A stretch of 64,000 bases of DNA from Bog-473 sp963704355 (lineage in GTDB: Bacteria > Actinomycetota > Acidimicrobiia > Acidimicrobiales > RAAP-2), in contig OY969891.1 in the NCBI GenBank assembly GCA_963704355.1, forward strand, positions 4,464,001 through 4,528,000, given 5' to 3'. The position numbers were made by a program, and so were the translations under genes. Positions 25,154 to 33,271 of this stretch are shown piece after piece. Every line of letters starts with the position of its first letter. Position 1 is the stretch's first letter. The notes beneath the pieces were generated by a model that was not told the DNA's origin, searched no databases, and saw nothing but the letters and a program-made list of their open reading frames with translations.

Positions 25154-26252
25154 AGAGCGCCTCGACCCACCACTGCCCTCGTTCGGTGCACAACAGGCGC
25201 GCCACCCCGTCCGCCGTGACGACCTGCAGGCGGGCCCGGCGCCGGCGCACCGACCACCAGCGCTCGGTGACCGGCCAGGGGCCGGCCCACGCCACGACCT
25301 CCTCCCAGGGCCCGCCGCCCACCGACATCCGGTCGATGGGCGCGGTGAGCAACCCGCGCCCGCTCACGACCATGGCGTTCCCCTCGGCATCGATCAGCTC
25401 GGCCCGGGGCGGCGCGCGCAACACGTCGGTCGGTGCCGGCGGCGGCAACCGGCCCGGCCAGGGCGCGGCGCCGGAGCCCGAGCCTGTCTCCCCGTCGGGG
25501 CTGCCCCACGGCACCAGCACCGACTGACCGGCCGGATCGCGCCCGCCTTGGACCCGGCCCATGAGCACCGCCTCGATGCCCAGCCGCTCCTGCACCCGGA
25601 CGAAGGAACGGGCGGCGCGCGCGTCGGCCTCCGACGTGCCCCCGAAGAACCCCGGCTGCGAGGGCGGGGGCGGGGCGGGGCCGCGGTCGGGGTCCTCGCC
25701 CCGCGCCACGCGCAACCGCCGCTCGATGCCGCGGTCGCGCAGCCCCACCAGCTCCCCGCTCTCCCCTCGCGCCACCGCGTGGCATGCGGCCGCGTCCGCC
25801 CCGAAGCGGTCCGAGATGCTGGCCGCCGGCAACGCGGCGAGCTGCCCCAGGGTGGTGATCCCCAGGCGCTGCAGGGTGACGGCCAGGTCGGGACGCGCCA
25901 GCGTGGCCACCGACCACGGGGCGAGAAAGTCCGCTGTCCCCCCGGCGGGGACGATCAGCTCGGCACGGGCGGCCAGCACGGCGGCGAAGAGCCCGTCGGC
26001 CACGCCGACCTCGGCCTCCTCACCGGCCTCCTCGCCCACGGTCTCGGCCAGGAGCGCCGCGACCGCCTCCTCGCCCCCGAAGAAGCGGGCCGGGCCGCGG
26101 GCCGGCAGCGCACAGACGCCGAGCCGGACCGGGTGCACCCACGGGCAGAGCTCGCCCGCCCGCGCCACGACGCGGGCGAAACGCCGGGCTTCTTCACCCC
26201 TCGCTCCCTCCTCGAGGAGCTCGGGACACCAGATGACGACCAACCGTTCCAC
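25146..26252 (-). CDS. imuB: ImuB, Y-family polymerase-like mutasome adaptor, shortened N-terminus
   Basis: Catalytically inactive Y-family homologue that links DnaE2 to the beta clamp in SOS mutagenesis. Recognisable parts are the opening RLVVIWCPELLEE, then ALPARGPARFFGGEEAV, VGVADGLFAAVLAARAE, the HhH region RLGITTLGQLAALPAASISD and the C-terminal domain. It is only 368 aa, while family members are usually near 500. The stretch normally following WCPDW, the palm/finger part with the CSxAARxxGVRxGM-like motif, is absent, so it looks internally deleted. The GTG start at 26252 has GGAG very close upstream. It lies 75 bp after imuA and overlaps dnaE2. Confidence 0.88.
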   Translation of the reverse strand: MERLVVIWCPELLEEGARGEEARRFARVVARAGELCPWVHPVRLGVCALPARGPARFFGGEEAVAALLAETVGEEAGEEAEVGVADGLFAAVLAARAELIVPAGGTADFLAPWSVATLARPDLAVTLQRLGITTLGQLAALPAASISDRFGADAAACHAVARGESGELVGLRDRGIERRLRVARGEDPDRGPAPPPPSQPGFFGGTSEADARAARSFVRVQERLGIEAVLMGRVQGGRDPAGQSVLVPWGSPDGETGSGSGAAPWPGRLPPPAPTDVLRAPPRAELIDAEGNAMVVSGRGLLTAPIDRMSVGGGPWEEVVAWAGPWPVTERWWSVRRRRARLQVVTADGVARLLCTERGQWWVEALYD

Positions 26253-26327
26253 TTCTCCACCGCCGCTTCTTCACCGTGTTGCTTTCTTCTTCACCACTCC
26301 GTTCACGTCTTTTCGCCCACCACTCGC

Positions 26328-27089
26328 TCAGGCCGCCTCCGGTCCGTCGCCACCCGGTTCGCCTGGTTCGCCTGTCCCCGTCTCCTGGTCGGTGGCCGCC
26401 ACCGCGCCGGAGCCCGCGGGGAGCCACAGCGAGCATTCGTCGGCCCGGCCGGCAGCCCGGCGCCCGCTGACCCGCACCTCGGCCCGCCGGCCTTGCAGGT
26501 ATCCATGGCCGCGACCGACGCCCTCCCACTCGACCGCCCCCACCGTGAGCGCCAGGTCGCCCCCTTCGGGCCAGCTCCCGGCCCCCTCGAGCAGCACCAC
26601 CAGCGCGGCCTGGCGCTCACGCGCCCGCGCCGTGAGATGGCGCGCTGCGGTGAGGCGGGCTCGGCCGGGGGGGCGCACCAGGACGATGTCGACTCCGTAG
26701 AGGAGGTCCCCGGCCGCCTCGGCCCATCCGCTGCCCGGGTGCGGCACGAAGACGACCCGGCGCAGGTCGAGCCCGAGCCCGGCGGCCGCCACCACCCCGG
26801 GGTCGGACAGGCCGACGGCGGCGCACCAGCTCCCGGCCGCCGATGCCGCCGCCAGGATCGCCAGCGCCAACGTGGTCGCGCCGTGGCCCGGCTGTCCCGA
26901 CACGGTGACGGCCGTCCCGCGACGAAGGATGCCGCCGGGGAAAAGGGGTGCCAGCGCTGGGGGCACCGGCAGGGTCCGGCCGGCCACCGGCGTGGTGGGC
27001 CGGATCCGGTCGGCCAACCCCGCCGGGAGCTCCCGGACCGGTTCCCGGGAGCGGGGAGACGACGGGACCACCGGCTGAGAAGCGAACAT
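26328..27089 (-). CDS. imuA: ImuA-type (RecA-like) mutasome protein
   Basis: Small RecA-fold partner of ImuB/DnaE2. Within about 253 residues it shows the sequence LAPLFPGGILRRGTAVTVSG, then QPGHGATTLALAIL in place of a strict Walker A, and strands RVVFVPHPGSGW and VDIVLVRPPGRARLTAAR. These match actinobacterial ImuA proteins in this gene position. ATG 27089 lies inside the LexA-type palindrome, with a TAAGGT -10-like hexamer 8 bp upstream, implying a leaderless SOS-controlled transcript. GTG 27071 is an alternative start; the frame remains open to 27224. First gene of imuA-imuB-dnaE2. Confidence 0.82.
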   Translation of the reverse strand: MFASQPVVPSSPRSREPVRELPAGLADRIRPTTPVAGRTLPVPPALAPLFPGGILRRGTAVTVSGQPGHGATTLALAILAAASAAGSWCAAVGLSDPGVVAAAGLGLDLRRVVFVPHPGSGWAEAAGDLLYGVDIVLVRPPGRARLTAARHLTARARERQAALVVLLEGAGSWPEGGDLALTVGAVEWEGVGRGHGYLQGRRAEVRVSGRRAAGRADECSLWLPAGSGAVAATDQETGTGEPGEPGGDGPEAA

Positions 27090-27096
27090 ATGTTCG
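27083..27096. promoter_or_regulatory. LexA-type SOS box upstream of imuA
   Basis: CGAACATATGTTCG is a perfect 14-bp palindrome matching the Gram-positive/actinobacterial LexA consensus GAAC-N4-GTTC. It overlaps the imuA ATG, so LexA would block initiation of imuA-imuB-dnaE2. Confidence 0.9.
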
Positions 27097-27406
27097 TACC
27101 TTACCGACGCCGTGTGCCCTTCGCTCGAGGGGCTCGACGGCCGAAAGCCTGGCCGCGCACCTCGGCCAGGTCGGGGACGGGTGCCGTCTCGGCGACACGC
27201 GTCTGTGGGACGTCGATCGCCCACGACCGCTTCTCCACGGCGGTCTCGGTGCCATTCGGAAACCGAGACCGTGCAACCCGAGCGTCATCAGGGCGAAAGG
27301 CCGCAAATCAGAGCACTAGAGCCCTAGGCAACCCCGATGACTTCGTGTACCGTCCGAGGCGATCTCGGGTTCTCCTCGGCCGGCGGTGGCCAGAGAGGGG
27401 GCGAAA
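27097..27406. other. Intergenic region between imuA and the giant secreted protein gene
   Basis: About 310 bp between divergent genes. The left end should hold the imuA promoter (TAAGGT on the minus strand). The right end holds AGAGGGGG just before the ATG at 27407. Frames here look like noise. I see no RNA gene or repeat in it. Confidence 0.6.
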
Positions 27407-30400
27407 ATGGACCCAACGCTGATCCAGCTCGACCACGACTGGCGACCTGACCCGGTCACCGAGAATCTGGCGGCTCAGGACCTGTCACGACCAGTTATTG
27501 AACGACCTGAGCTGAGGAGATGCACCAGGCTCGCCGGTCGGTGTGCTCGGGGTCGACGCGGCACCAGCTATCGCTGGGCCGTTTTGGCGACGATGCTCGC
27601 AGCGGCGAGTGCGCTCATGCCGGTACGCCCCGCCGCCGCCGCATCACAGACGGCGCCTCCTGCGGCCCATTCGACGGTCCAGAAGGTCCCGGCCGGGCTT
27701 GCCCGGGCCATCCACGCCCGGCTGGGGCAGGGCCCGATCGGTGTCGGTACCGCCCCCCTCGTCTCGGGCATCGCTCCCGCCGGCGAGGGCTGGTCGGTCA
27801 AGGCCCCGTCCCAGTCCGTTACGGCCCAGATCAGCCCGGCCGGGATCACGTCGGTGTCGCTCGAGGGCTCGGCATCGGTCTCACTCGAGGCGGTGAGCCT
27901 CACGGCGGGATCCACCCGCGTCGCGCTGTCGGCGACCTCGAGTGCACTCACACAAGGGCGACTCGTCCAAGGCCTCGGTGCAGTGCAGTCCCTGGAAGAG
28001 GTGACCAACGCCGGTCTTGAACAGCAGTTCGTGATCGCCCATCCGCCGGTCGTGGCCGCAAAGACTCTCACCCTCGCATTGAGCTCGTCCGAACGATTCG
28101 GCGTCATTCGCGGTGGCTCGGCCGTCCAGGTCCTAGGGAGCAACCTCCTCTACGCGGGACTGCGTACGACCGACGCCACGGGCCGAATGCTTCCCTCGCA
28201 CTTCGTCGTGGCCAACTCCGGTCCACAGATCGTGATTGACTCACCCGAGGCCATCTATCCGATCACGATTGACCCGACCTGGACGAATTCATCCACGCCG
28301 ACCGCGACCCTTGTCAGCAGCGCCGGCGAAGTGGCCACTGATTTCGGGTATTCCGTAGCTCTCTCCTCCGATGACACGACGGCACTCGTAGGTGCCTACG
28401 GGAGTGATGTTGCCGGCTCCGGAGATGGCGCGGTCTATGTCTACCGGGTTGCCGCTGTCAAGGATTGGTCGACGACCTCGACCCCTTCGGCCACCCTCAC
28501 CGACGGCGGTCTCGACGGCGTGACGACGGACTTGAATTTCGGGTACTCCGTCTCCCTTTCCGGCGACGGCACGACGGCGCTGATTGGGGCCCCCGCTGGC
28601 TACACCCCCAACGGGAGCGCCGCCTACATCTACCGGGTCGCTTCCGAGGCCAGCTGGGCGAGCACCGCCACACCCAAGGCGACGCTGTATGACGGCAGCG
28701 GCACGAATGATGGCTTCGGAGACTCGGTTGCTCTCTCTTCAAATGGAAGGACGGCGCTGATCGGGGCTCCTATCGGTTCCGGCGTCCCCGCTACGTACGC
28801 CGGCGACGCGTACCTCTACCAGGTCGCTTCCGAGACCAAATGGGCGAGCACCGCCACGCCGACGGCCACCTTGAGCAACGGTGCCACAGAAGACGACGAA
28901 TTCGGTTACTCCGTCGCCCTTTCCACCAACGGTACGACGGCGCTCATCGGGTCCCGTTATGCCGGCGCCGCCTATGTCTTCCAGGTCGCGTCCTTGACCG
29001 ATTGGGCGAGCACCGCCACACCGACGGCCACCCTGAGCAACGGTGCAGTCGAAGGCCAGTTCGGTAACTCCGTCGCGCTTTCGGGCGACGGCACGACAGC
29101 GCTGGTCGGGGCTCCTTCGGCGTACCTGAGCAACGCAGAAGGGGCCGCGTACGTCTTCCGGGCCTCGGCGGGGACCGGCTGGCTGTCGAGTCCGACGCCC
29201 GTCTCCACACTCACCAATGGTGTTCTTGCCGATGACGACTTCGCGTCCTCGGTCGCTCTGTCTGCGAATGGCACGACAGCGCTCATCGGCGCGTACGGAG
29301 TCAACACCAGCACCGGCGCGGCGTACATCTTCAATGTGCCCTCCGAAAGTGCGTGGTCCTCGCACCCAACGCCCTCACCGAAGGCCACTCTGACCAACGG
29401 TGGCGGTGCAACGGATGACGCCTTCGGGTCTTCGCTGATTCTTTCCCGCGACGGCACGACGGCGCTCATAAGTGCCTTCGGCTTTGATTCGTCCTACATC
29501 GCCGGTGCTGACTACGTCTATCACTCTTCATCGGGAAGTGCCTGGTCGTCGCTCTCGACACCTGAAGCCACCATTACCGACGCTGGCAACCCCGGAGGCG
29601 ACATGGGCTACGCGGTCGCGCTTTCCGCCGATGGCACGACAGCGTTGGTCGGCTACGGCCATCCGTACAGTGACAGCGCTGCCGGATACGTCAACGATGT
29701 CTACATCTTTCATGCCTCTTCTGAGTCAAGCTGGTCGGCGAGTGCGACGTCGGTCGCCGCTCTCACCAACGGTGTTGCAAACGATACGCTGTACGGGAGT
29801 TCAGTCGCGCTCTCTGCGGACGGTACGACCGCGTTTGTCGGCGACATAGGCGTGAACGACAATTCCGGAGGCGTGTACGTGTATCACGCCTCCTCCGAGA
29901 GCGCCTGGTCGTCGAGTACACCGCTCGTCGCTACCCTTACCGACGGCAACGCGACAGGCGATTCGTTCGGGTGGGGAATCTCCCTCTCCGCCGATGGCAC
30001 CACCGCGCTTATCGGCAATGGCCTGTTTGGAAGCGTCACCGACAGTTGCGCACTCGCCGTTGTCGGAGACGCCTTCATCTTTCACGCCTCCTCCGAGGGT
30101 GCCTGGAAGTCGAGTTCGAAGCCCGCAGCAACACTCGCCGACGGCGGCTCGGTCGGGGACTGCTTCGGGTCCGCCGTCGCCCTTTCGGCCGACGGCACGA
30201 CGGCGCTCATCGGCGCCTACGGCGCGGACAGCCAAGCAGGTGCTGCCTATGTCTTCCGCGCCTCCTCCGAGGGTGCCTGGTCGTCGACCTCGAAGCCCAA
30301 GGCCACGCTCAGCGACGCGACGGCGGGATGGTTCGGGTGGTCGCTCACCATCTCCGCCGACGGAACGATGGCGTTGATCGGCGCCCCCGCTTCTGAAGAC

Positions 30401-32197
30401 GGCATCTCCGCCTATACCGGTTCCGCCTACGTCTTCAAGGTGAGCTCCGAGAGTCACTGGTCGACGACCTCGGAGCCCACAGCAACGCTCACCGACGCCG
30501 GACCCAACTACTACTCGGTCTTCGGCTGGTCGGTCGCCCTGTCCGCCGCCGGGACGACGGCGTTGATCGGGGGCAACGGCGCTGGCTCCGCCGGCTTACC
30601 CGGTGCCGTCTATGTCTTCAATGCCTCGTCGGAGAGTGCCTGGTCGACGAGCTCGATCCCGGCTGCCACGGTGTTCAATAGCCAGTTCGTCGATGGCAGC
30701 TTTGGATGGGCGGTCGCCCTTTCCAAGGACGGGACAACCGCGCTCATCGGCGCGTTCGGCGGCAGTGGTGGTGCCTTCATTTACCGCAACACCAGCCCCA
30801 AGGTCACGACCCCCGACGGCGCCGGCACCATGACGGTGTCGCCGACTTCGGTAGTGGCGGGGTCCACCACCAACACGCTCACCTTTACGTATAGCGCTTC
30901 CGGCGGCGCTCTCAGTGACGGGTCCATCGACGTCGCGGTACCCACCGGCTGGACGCCGGCCTCGATCCCGATCCTCGAGACCACCGGTGCATCCGCCGGT
31001 TACACGACTTCGACCTGTGGCTACCTGAGCATTGGAGACACTGTCGGCGACGGCGAGGGCTACACCATCGAACTGACCGGCGTGACGCTGACCGACGGGG
31101 CCAGCTGTACCATCACCTACGGTGCTCCCTTGGAGGGAACAGACACCACGGCCACGGCGCCCACCTCCACCGGGGCCTCGACGTTCACCACTTCGACGGC
31201 TTCAACCTCAAGCGGCACTCTTACCGACATCGCCACGTCACCGACCGTGAGCGTCAAAGGCTTCAATCAGGTGATCACGATGGCCGCAAACGGTTACACG
31301 ACTTTGCGCCAGTCCGGCAAATACAACGTCGGTGCCAAGACCAACGACACCGATCCGAGCGCCGTGATCACCTACAGCGTCACCCCGACCGCCCTTGATT
31401 CGGCTGGCTGTTCGGTTGGTGCCTCAGGCAACGTGAGCTTCGCGCACACGGGCACGTGCACCATTGACGCCAATGCCGATGGCACCAAGAACTTTGTCGC
31501 GGCCAGTCAGGTCCAGCAGATCGTCAACGTCTATGTGACGATCCCCACCATAACCATCACCTTCAACTCCGATGGCGGCAGCGCCGTGGGCCCGTTGAGC
31601 GGCCCCATCGGCTCTACGATCACCCTGCCGGCGGCGCCGAAATATACCGGCAACACGTTTGACGGCTGGTCCCTCCAACCACCCGGTCAAGGCTCCTACA
31701 CCATCCTCACCTCGCCCTACACCCTCACCGCCTCGGTCACGATCTATGCCCAGTGGACGCCAGACCTCGAGAACATCACCTTCAACTCAGAGGGCGGCAG
31801 CTCGGTTCCCGGGTACAGCGGCTACTACGGCACGACGATCACCTTGCCCGCCGCGCCGACATACGCCGGCCACACCTTCGACGGCTGGTTCCTGAAGCCC
31901 ACGGGCGGCACTGCGCTCACGTCGCCCTACACGCTCACCGCCTCGCGCACTCTCTACGCCCACTGGACGGCCAATGCCACAGCGACCGACACCATCACGT
32001 TCAACTCGGAGGGCGGCAGCGCGATGGGCCCGTTGAGCGGCCCGGAGGGCACGACGATCACACTGCCCGCGGCGCAGACATACCCCGGCCACACCTTTGA
32101 CGGCTGGTTCGTGGCGCCCAGCGGCGGCAGCGCCCTCACCTCGCCCTACACCGTTGCCGCCTCGGTCACTCTCCACGCCCAGTGGACGCGTGCTTAG
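27407..32197 (+). CDS. Giant secreted protein: 14 FG-GAP-like repeats plus three InlB-type repeats
   Basis: 1596-residue exported protein, probably surface-associated or adhesive. A 55-residue basic N-extension precedes a hydrophobic signal (WAVLATMLAAASALMPV, then RPAAAAS). Residues about 300-1129 hold 14 tandem repeats of 55-66 aa. Each begins ATLTDG-like, has FGYSVALSxDGTTALIGA and ends in a YVYRASSESAWSS-type strand, the FG-GAP/integrin-propeller pattern. Two Thr/Ser-rich Ig-like segments follow. Three Listeria-Bacteroides/InlB B-type repeats (ITFNSEGGSAMGPLSG, HTFDGWF, ASVTLHAQW) close the chain. There is no LPXTG or C-terminal helix. ATG 27407 has AGAGGGGG 6 bp upstream. Codon use is visibly less GC-biased than in its neighbours. 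Confidence 0.85.
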   Translation: MDPTLIQLDHDWRPDPVTENLAAQDLSRPVIERPELRRCTRLAGRCARGRRGTSYRWAVLATMLAAASALMPVRPAAAASQTAPPAAHSTVQKVPAGLARAIHARLGQGPIGVGTAPLVSGIAPAGEGWSVKAPSQSVTAQISPAGITSVSLEGSASVSLEAVSLTAGSTRVALSATSSALTQGRLVQGLGAVQSLEEVTNAGLEQQFVIAHPPVVAAKTLTLALSSSERFGVIRGGSAVQVLGSNLLYAGLRTTDATGRMLPSHFVVANSGPQIVIDSPEAIYPITIDPTWTNSSTPTATLVSSAGEVATDFGYSVALSSDDTTALVGAYGSDVAGSGDGAVYVYRVAAVKDWSTTSTPSATLTDGGLDGVTTDLNFGYSVSLSGDGTTALIGAPAGYTPNGSAAYIYRVASEASWASTATPKATLYDGSGTNDGFGDSVALSSNGRTALIGAPIGSGVPATYAGDAYLYQVASETKWASTATPTATLSNGATEDDEFGYSVALSTNGTTALIGSRYAGAAYVFQVASLTDWASTATPTATLSNGAVEGQFGNSVALSGDGTTALVGAPSAYLSNAEGAAYVFRASAGTGWLSSPTPVSTLTNGVLADDDFASSVALSANGTTALIGAYGVNTSTGAAYIFNVPSESAWSSHPTPSPKATLTNGGGATDDAFGSSLILSRDGTTALISAFGFDSSYIAGADYVYHSSSGSAWSSLSTPEATITDAGNPGGDMGYAVALSADGTTALVGYGHPYSDSAAGYVNDVYIFHASSESSWSASATSVAALTNGVANDTLYGSSVALSADGTTAFVGDIGVNDNSGGVYVYHASSESAWSSSTPLVATLTDGNATGDSFGWGISLSADGTTALIGNGLFGSVTDSCALAVVGDAFIFHASSEGAWKSSSKPAATLADGGSVGDCFGSAVALSADGTTALIGAYGADSQAGAAYVFRASSEGAWSSTSKPKATLSDATAGWFGWSLTISADGTMALIGAPASEDGISAYTGSAYVFKVSSESHWSTTSEPTATLTDAGPNYYSVFGWSVALSAAGTTALIGGNGAGSAGLPGAVYVFNASSESAWSTSSIPAATVFNSQFVDGSFGWAVALSKDGTTALIGAFGGSGGAFIYRNTSPKVTTPDGAGTMTVSPTSVVAGSTTNTLTFTYSASGGALSDGSIDVAVPTGWTPASIPILETTGASAGYTTSTCGYLSIGDTVGDGEGYTIELTGVTLTDGASCTITYGAPLEGTDTTATAPTSTGASTFTTSTASTSSGTLTDIATSPTVSVKGFNQVITMAANGYTTLRQSGKYNVGAKTNDTDPSAVITYSVTPTALDSAGCSVGASGNVSFAHTGTCTIDANADGTKNFVAASQVQQIVNVYVTIPTITITFNSDGGSAVGPLSGPIGSTITLPAAPKYTGNTFDGWSLQPPGQGSYTILTSPYTLTASVTIYAQWTPDLENITFNSEGGSSVPGYSGYYGTTITLPAAPTYAGHTFDGWFLKPTGGTALTSPYTLTASRTLYAHWTANATATDTITFNSEGGSAMGPLSGPEGTTITLPAAQTYPGHTFDGWFVAPSGGSALTSPYTVAASVTLHAQWTRA

Positions 32198-32446
32198 ACG
32201 ATCTCGTTCAGCCCACCAGCGTCGGGAACAGCGGGGTAGTCGGTGCCACCGGCCTGGTTCGCATCAATCACGCAACGACCGACCGCGGTGTCGTTGAGCC
32301 CCTCAGGTGCAGCAGAGACCATCCGAGAGCGAAGGCCACCTCGAAAACCTCCTTCAAGCTCTCGTCGGGCGTCTTCAAGGGAGCAAAAGTCCAGTTCAGA
32401 GAGCGTTGAGCTGGCGGACGGCGCAGTACGTCACAATGCAGCCGAC

Positions 32447-33202
32447 ATGTGCGGCCGCTTTGCTCTCTACACCCCTCCGGCGAAGATCGCCCGGTACTTC
32501 CACGCCACCCTCGCCGAGGGGAAGGACTCCGAGCACAAGCCGAGCTGGAACGTGGCCCCGACCGACGAGGTGCTCGGGGTGCGCGAACGGCCAGTCAGGA
32601 ACGGGGCGGCGGCCGGAGACGGGGCGGCTGGAGACGGGGTGGTGGCTGGAGACCGCGAGGTCGAACGCATCCTCATGACATTCCGCTGGGGGCTCATCCC
32701 GTGGTGGTCCAAGGACACCAAGTCGGGCAGCCGGCTCATCAACGCGCGCCGCGAGACCGTCGTCACCAAGGCGTCGTTTCGCGAGGCCTTCGAGAAGCGG
32801 CGGATCATCGTCCCCGCCGACGGCTTCTACGAGTGGCGCCGGACCAAGAGCGGCGGCAAGCAGCCGTACTTCTTCACTCGCGCCGACGGGGCACCCATGG
32901 CGTTCGCCGGTCTCGCCGAGCGCTGGCGCGACAAGAACGCGCCCAAGGACGCACCCGTCATCCGCAGCTGCACGGTGATCACCACGCCCGCAGGGCCGGA
33001 CATGGAAGGCATCCACGACCGCATGCCCGTGCTGCTCGATCCCTCCACCTTCGACCCGTGGCTCGACCCCTTCAACGAGGACACCGAAGAGCTCGTCGCG
33101 CTCCTGCGGCCGTTGCCCGCCGGCACGATCGTGCACCATCCCGTCAATCAGCGGATCGGCAACGTGCGCAACAACGACCCCGGCCTCATCGAGGCCGTGT
33201 GA
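32447..33202 (+). CDS. SRAP-domain (SOS response-associated peptidase, YedK/HMCES-like) protein
   Basis: DNA-repair protein that crosslinks to abasic sites in single-stranded DNA. The chain starts MCGRFALYTPP; Cys2 becomes the catalytic N-terminal nucleophile after Met removal, which fixes the start at ATG 32447. Other hallmarks are NVAPTDEVLGV, MTFRWGLIPWWSKD, NARRETV, RRIIVPADGFYEWRR and the active-site His in TTPAGPDMEGIHDRMPV. 251 aa, normal length, with an extra Gly/Ala/Asp-rich insertion at about residues 51-70. No SD is visible; CACAAT lies 9 bp upstream. Its stop is inside a 14-bp tandem repeat that runs into the next gene. Confidence 0.92.
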   Translation: MCGRFALYTPPAKIARYFHATLAEGKDSEHKPSWNVAPTDEVLGVRERPVRNGAAAGDGAAGDGVVAGDREVERILMTFRWGLIPWWSKDTKSGSRLINARRETVVTKASFREAFEKRRIIVPADGFYEWRRTKSGGKQPYFFTRADGAPMAFAGLAERWRDKNAPKDAPVIRSCTVITTPAGPDMEGIHDRMPVLLDPSTFDPWLDPFNEDTEELVALLRPLPAGTIVHHPVNQRIGNVRNNDPGLIEAV

Positions 33203-33271
33203 TCGAGGCCGTGTGATCGAGGCCGTGTGATCGAGGCCGTGTGATCGAGGCCGTGTGATCGAGGCCGTGTG
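33188..33271. repeat. 14-bp tandem repeat (6 copies) joining SRAP stop to phosphoesterase start
   Basis: ATCGAGGCCGTGTG is repeated six times without error (starts 33188, 33202, 33216, 33230, 33244, 33258). The first unit encodes the end of the SRAP protein and supplies the T and G of its TGA stop. The last unit supplies the GTG start of the phosphoesterase at 33269. Every junction recreates GTGTGA, a start overlapping a stop. Confidence 0.95.

Noticed and set aside
20483..25219. Two plus-strand frames of 783 codons each opposite the desaturase and dnaE2
   Set aside because: High GC leaves antisense frames open; the His/Arg/Pro-rich translations match no family and dnaE2 is unmistakable on the other strand.
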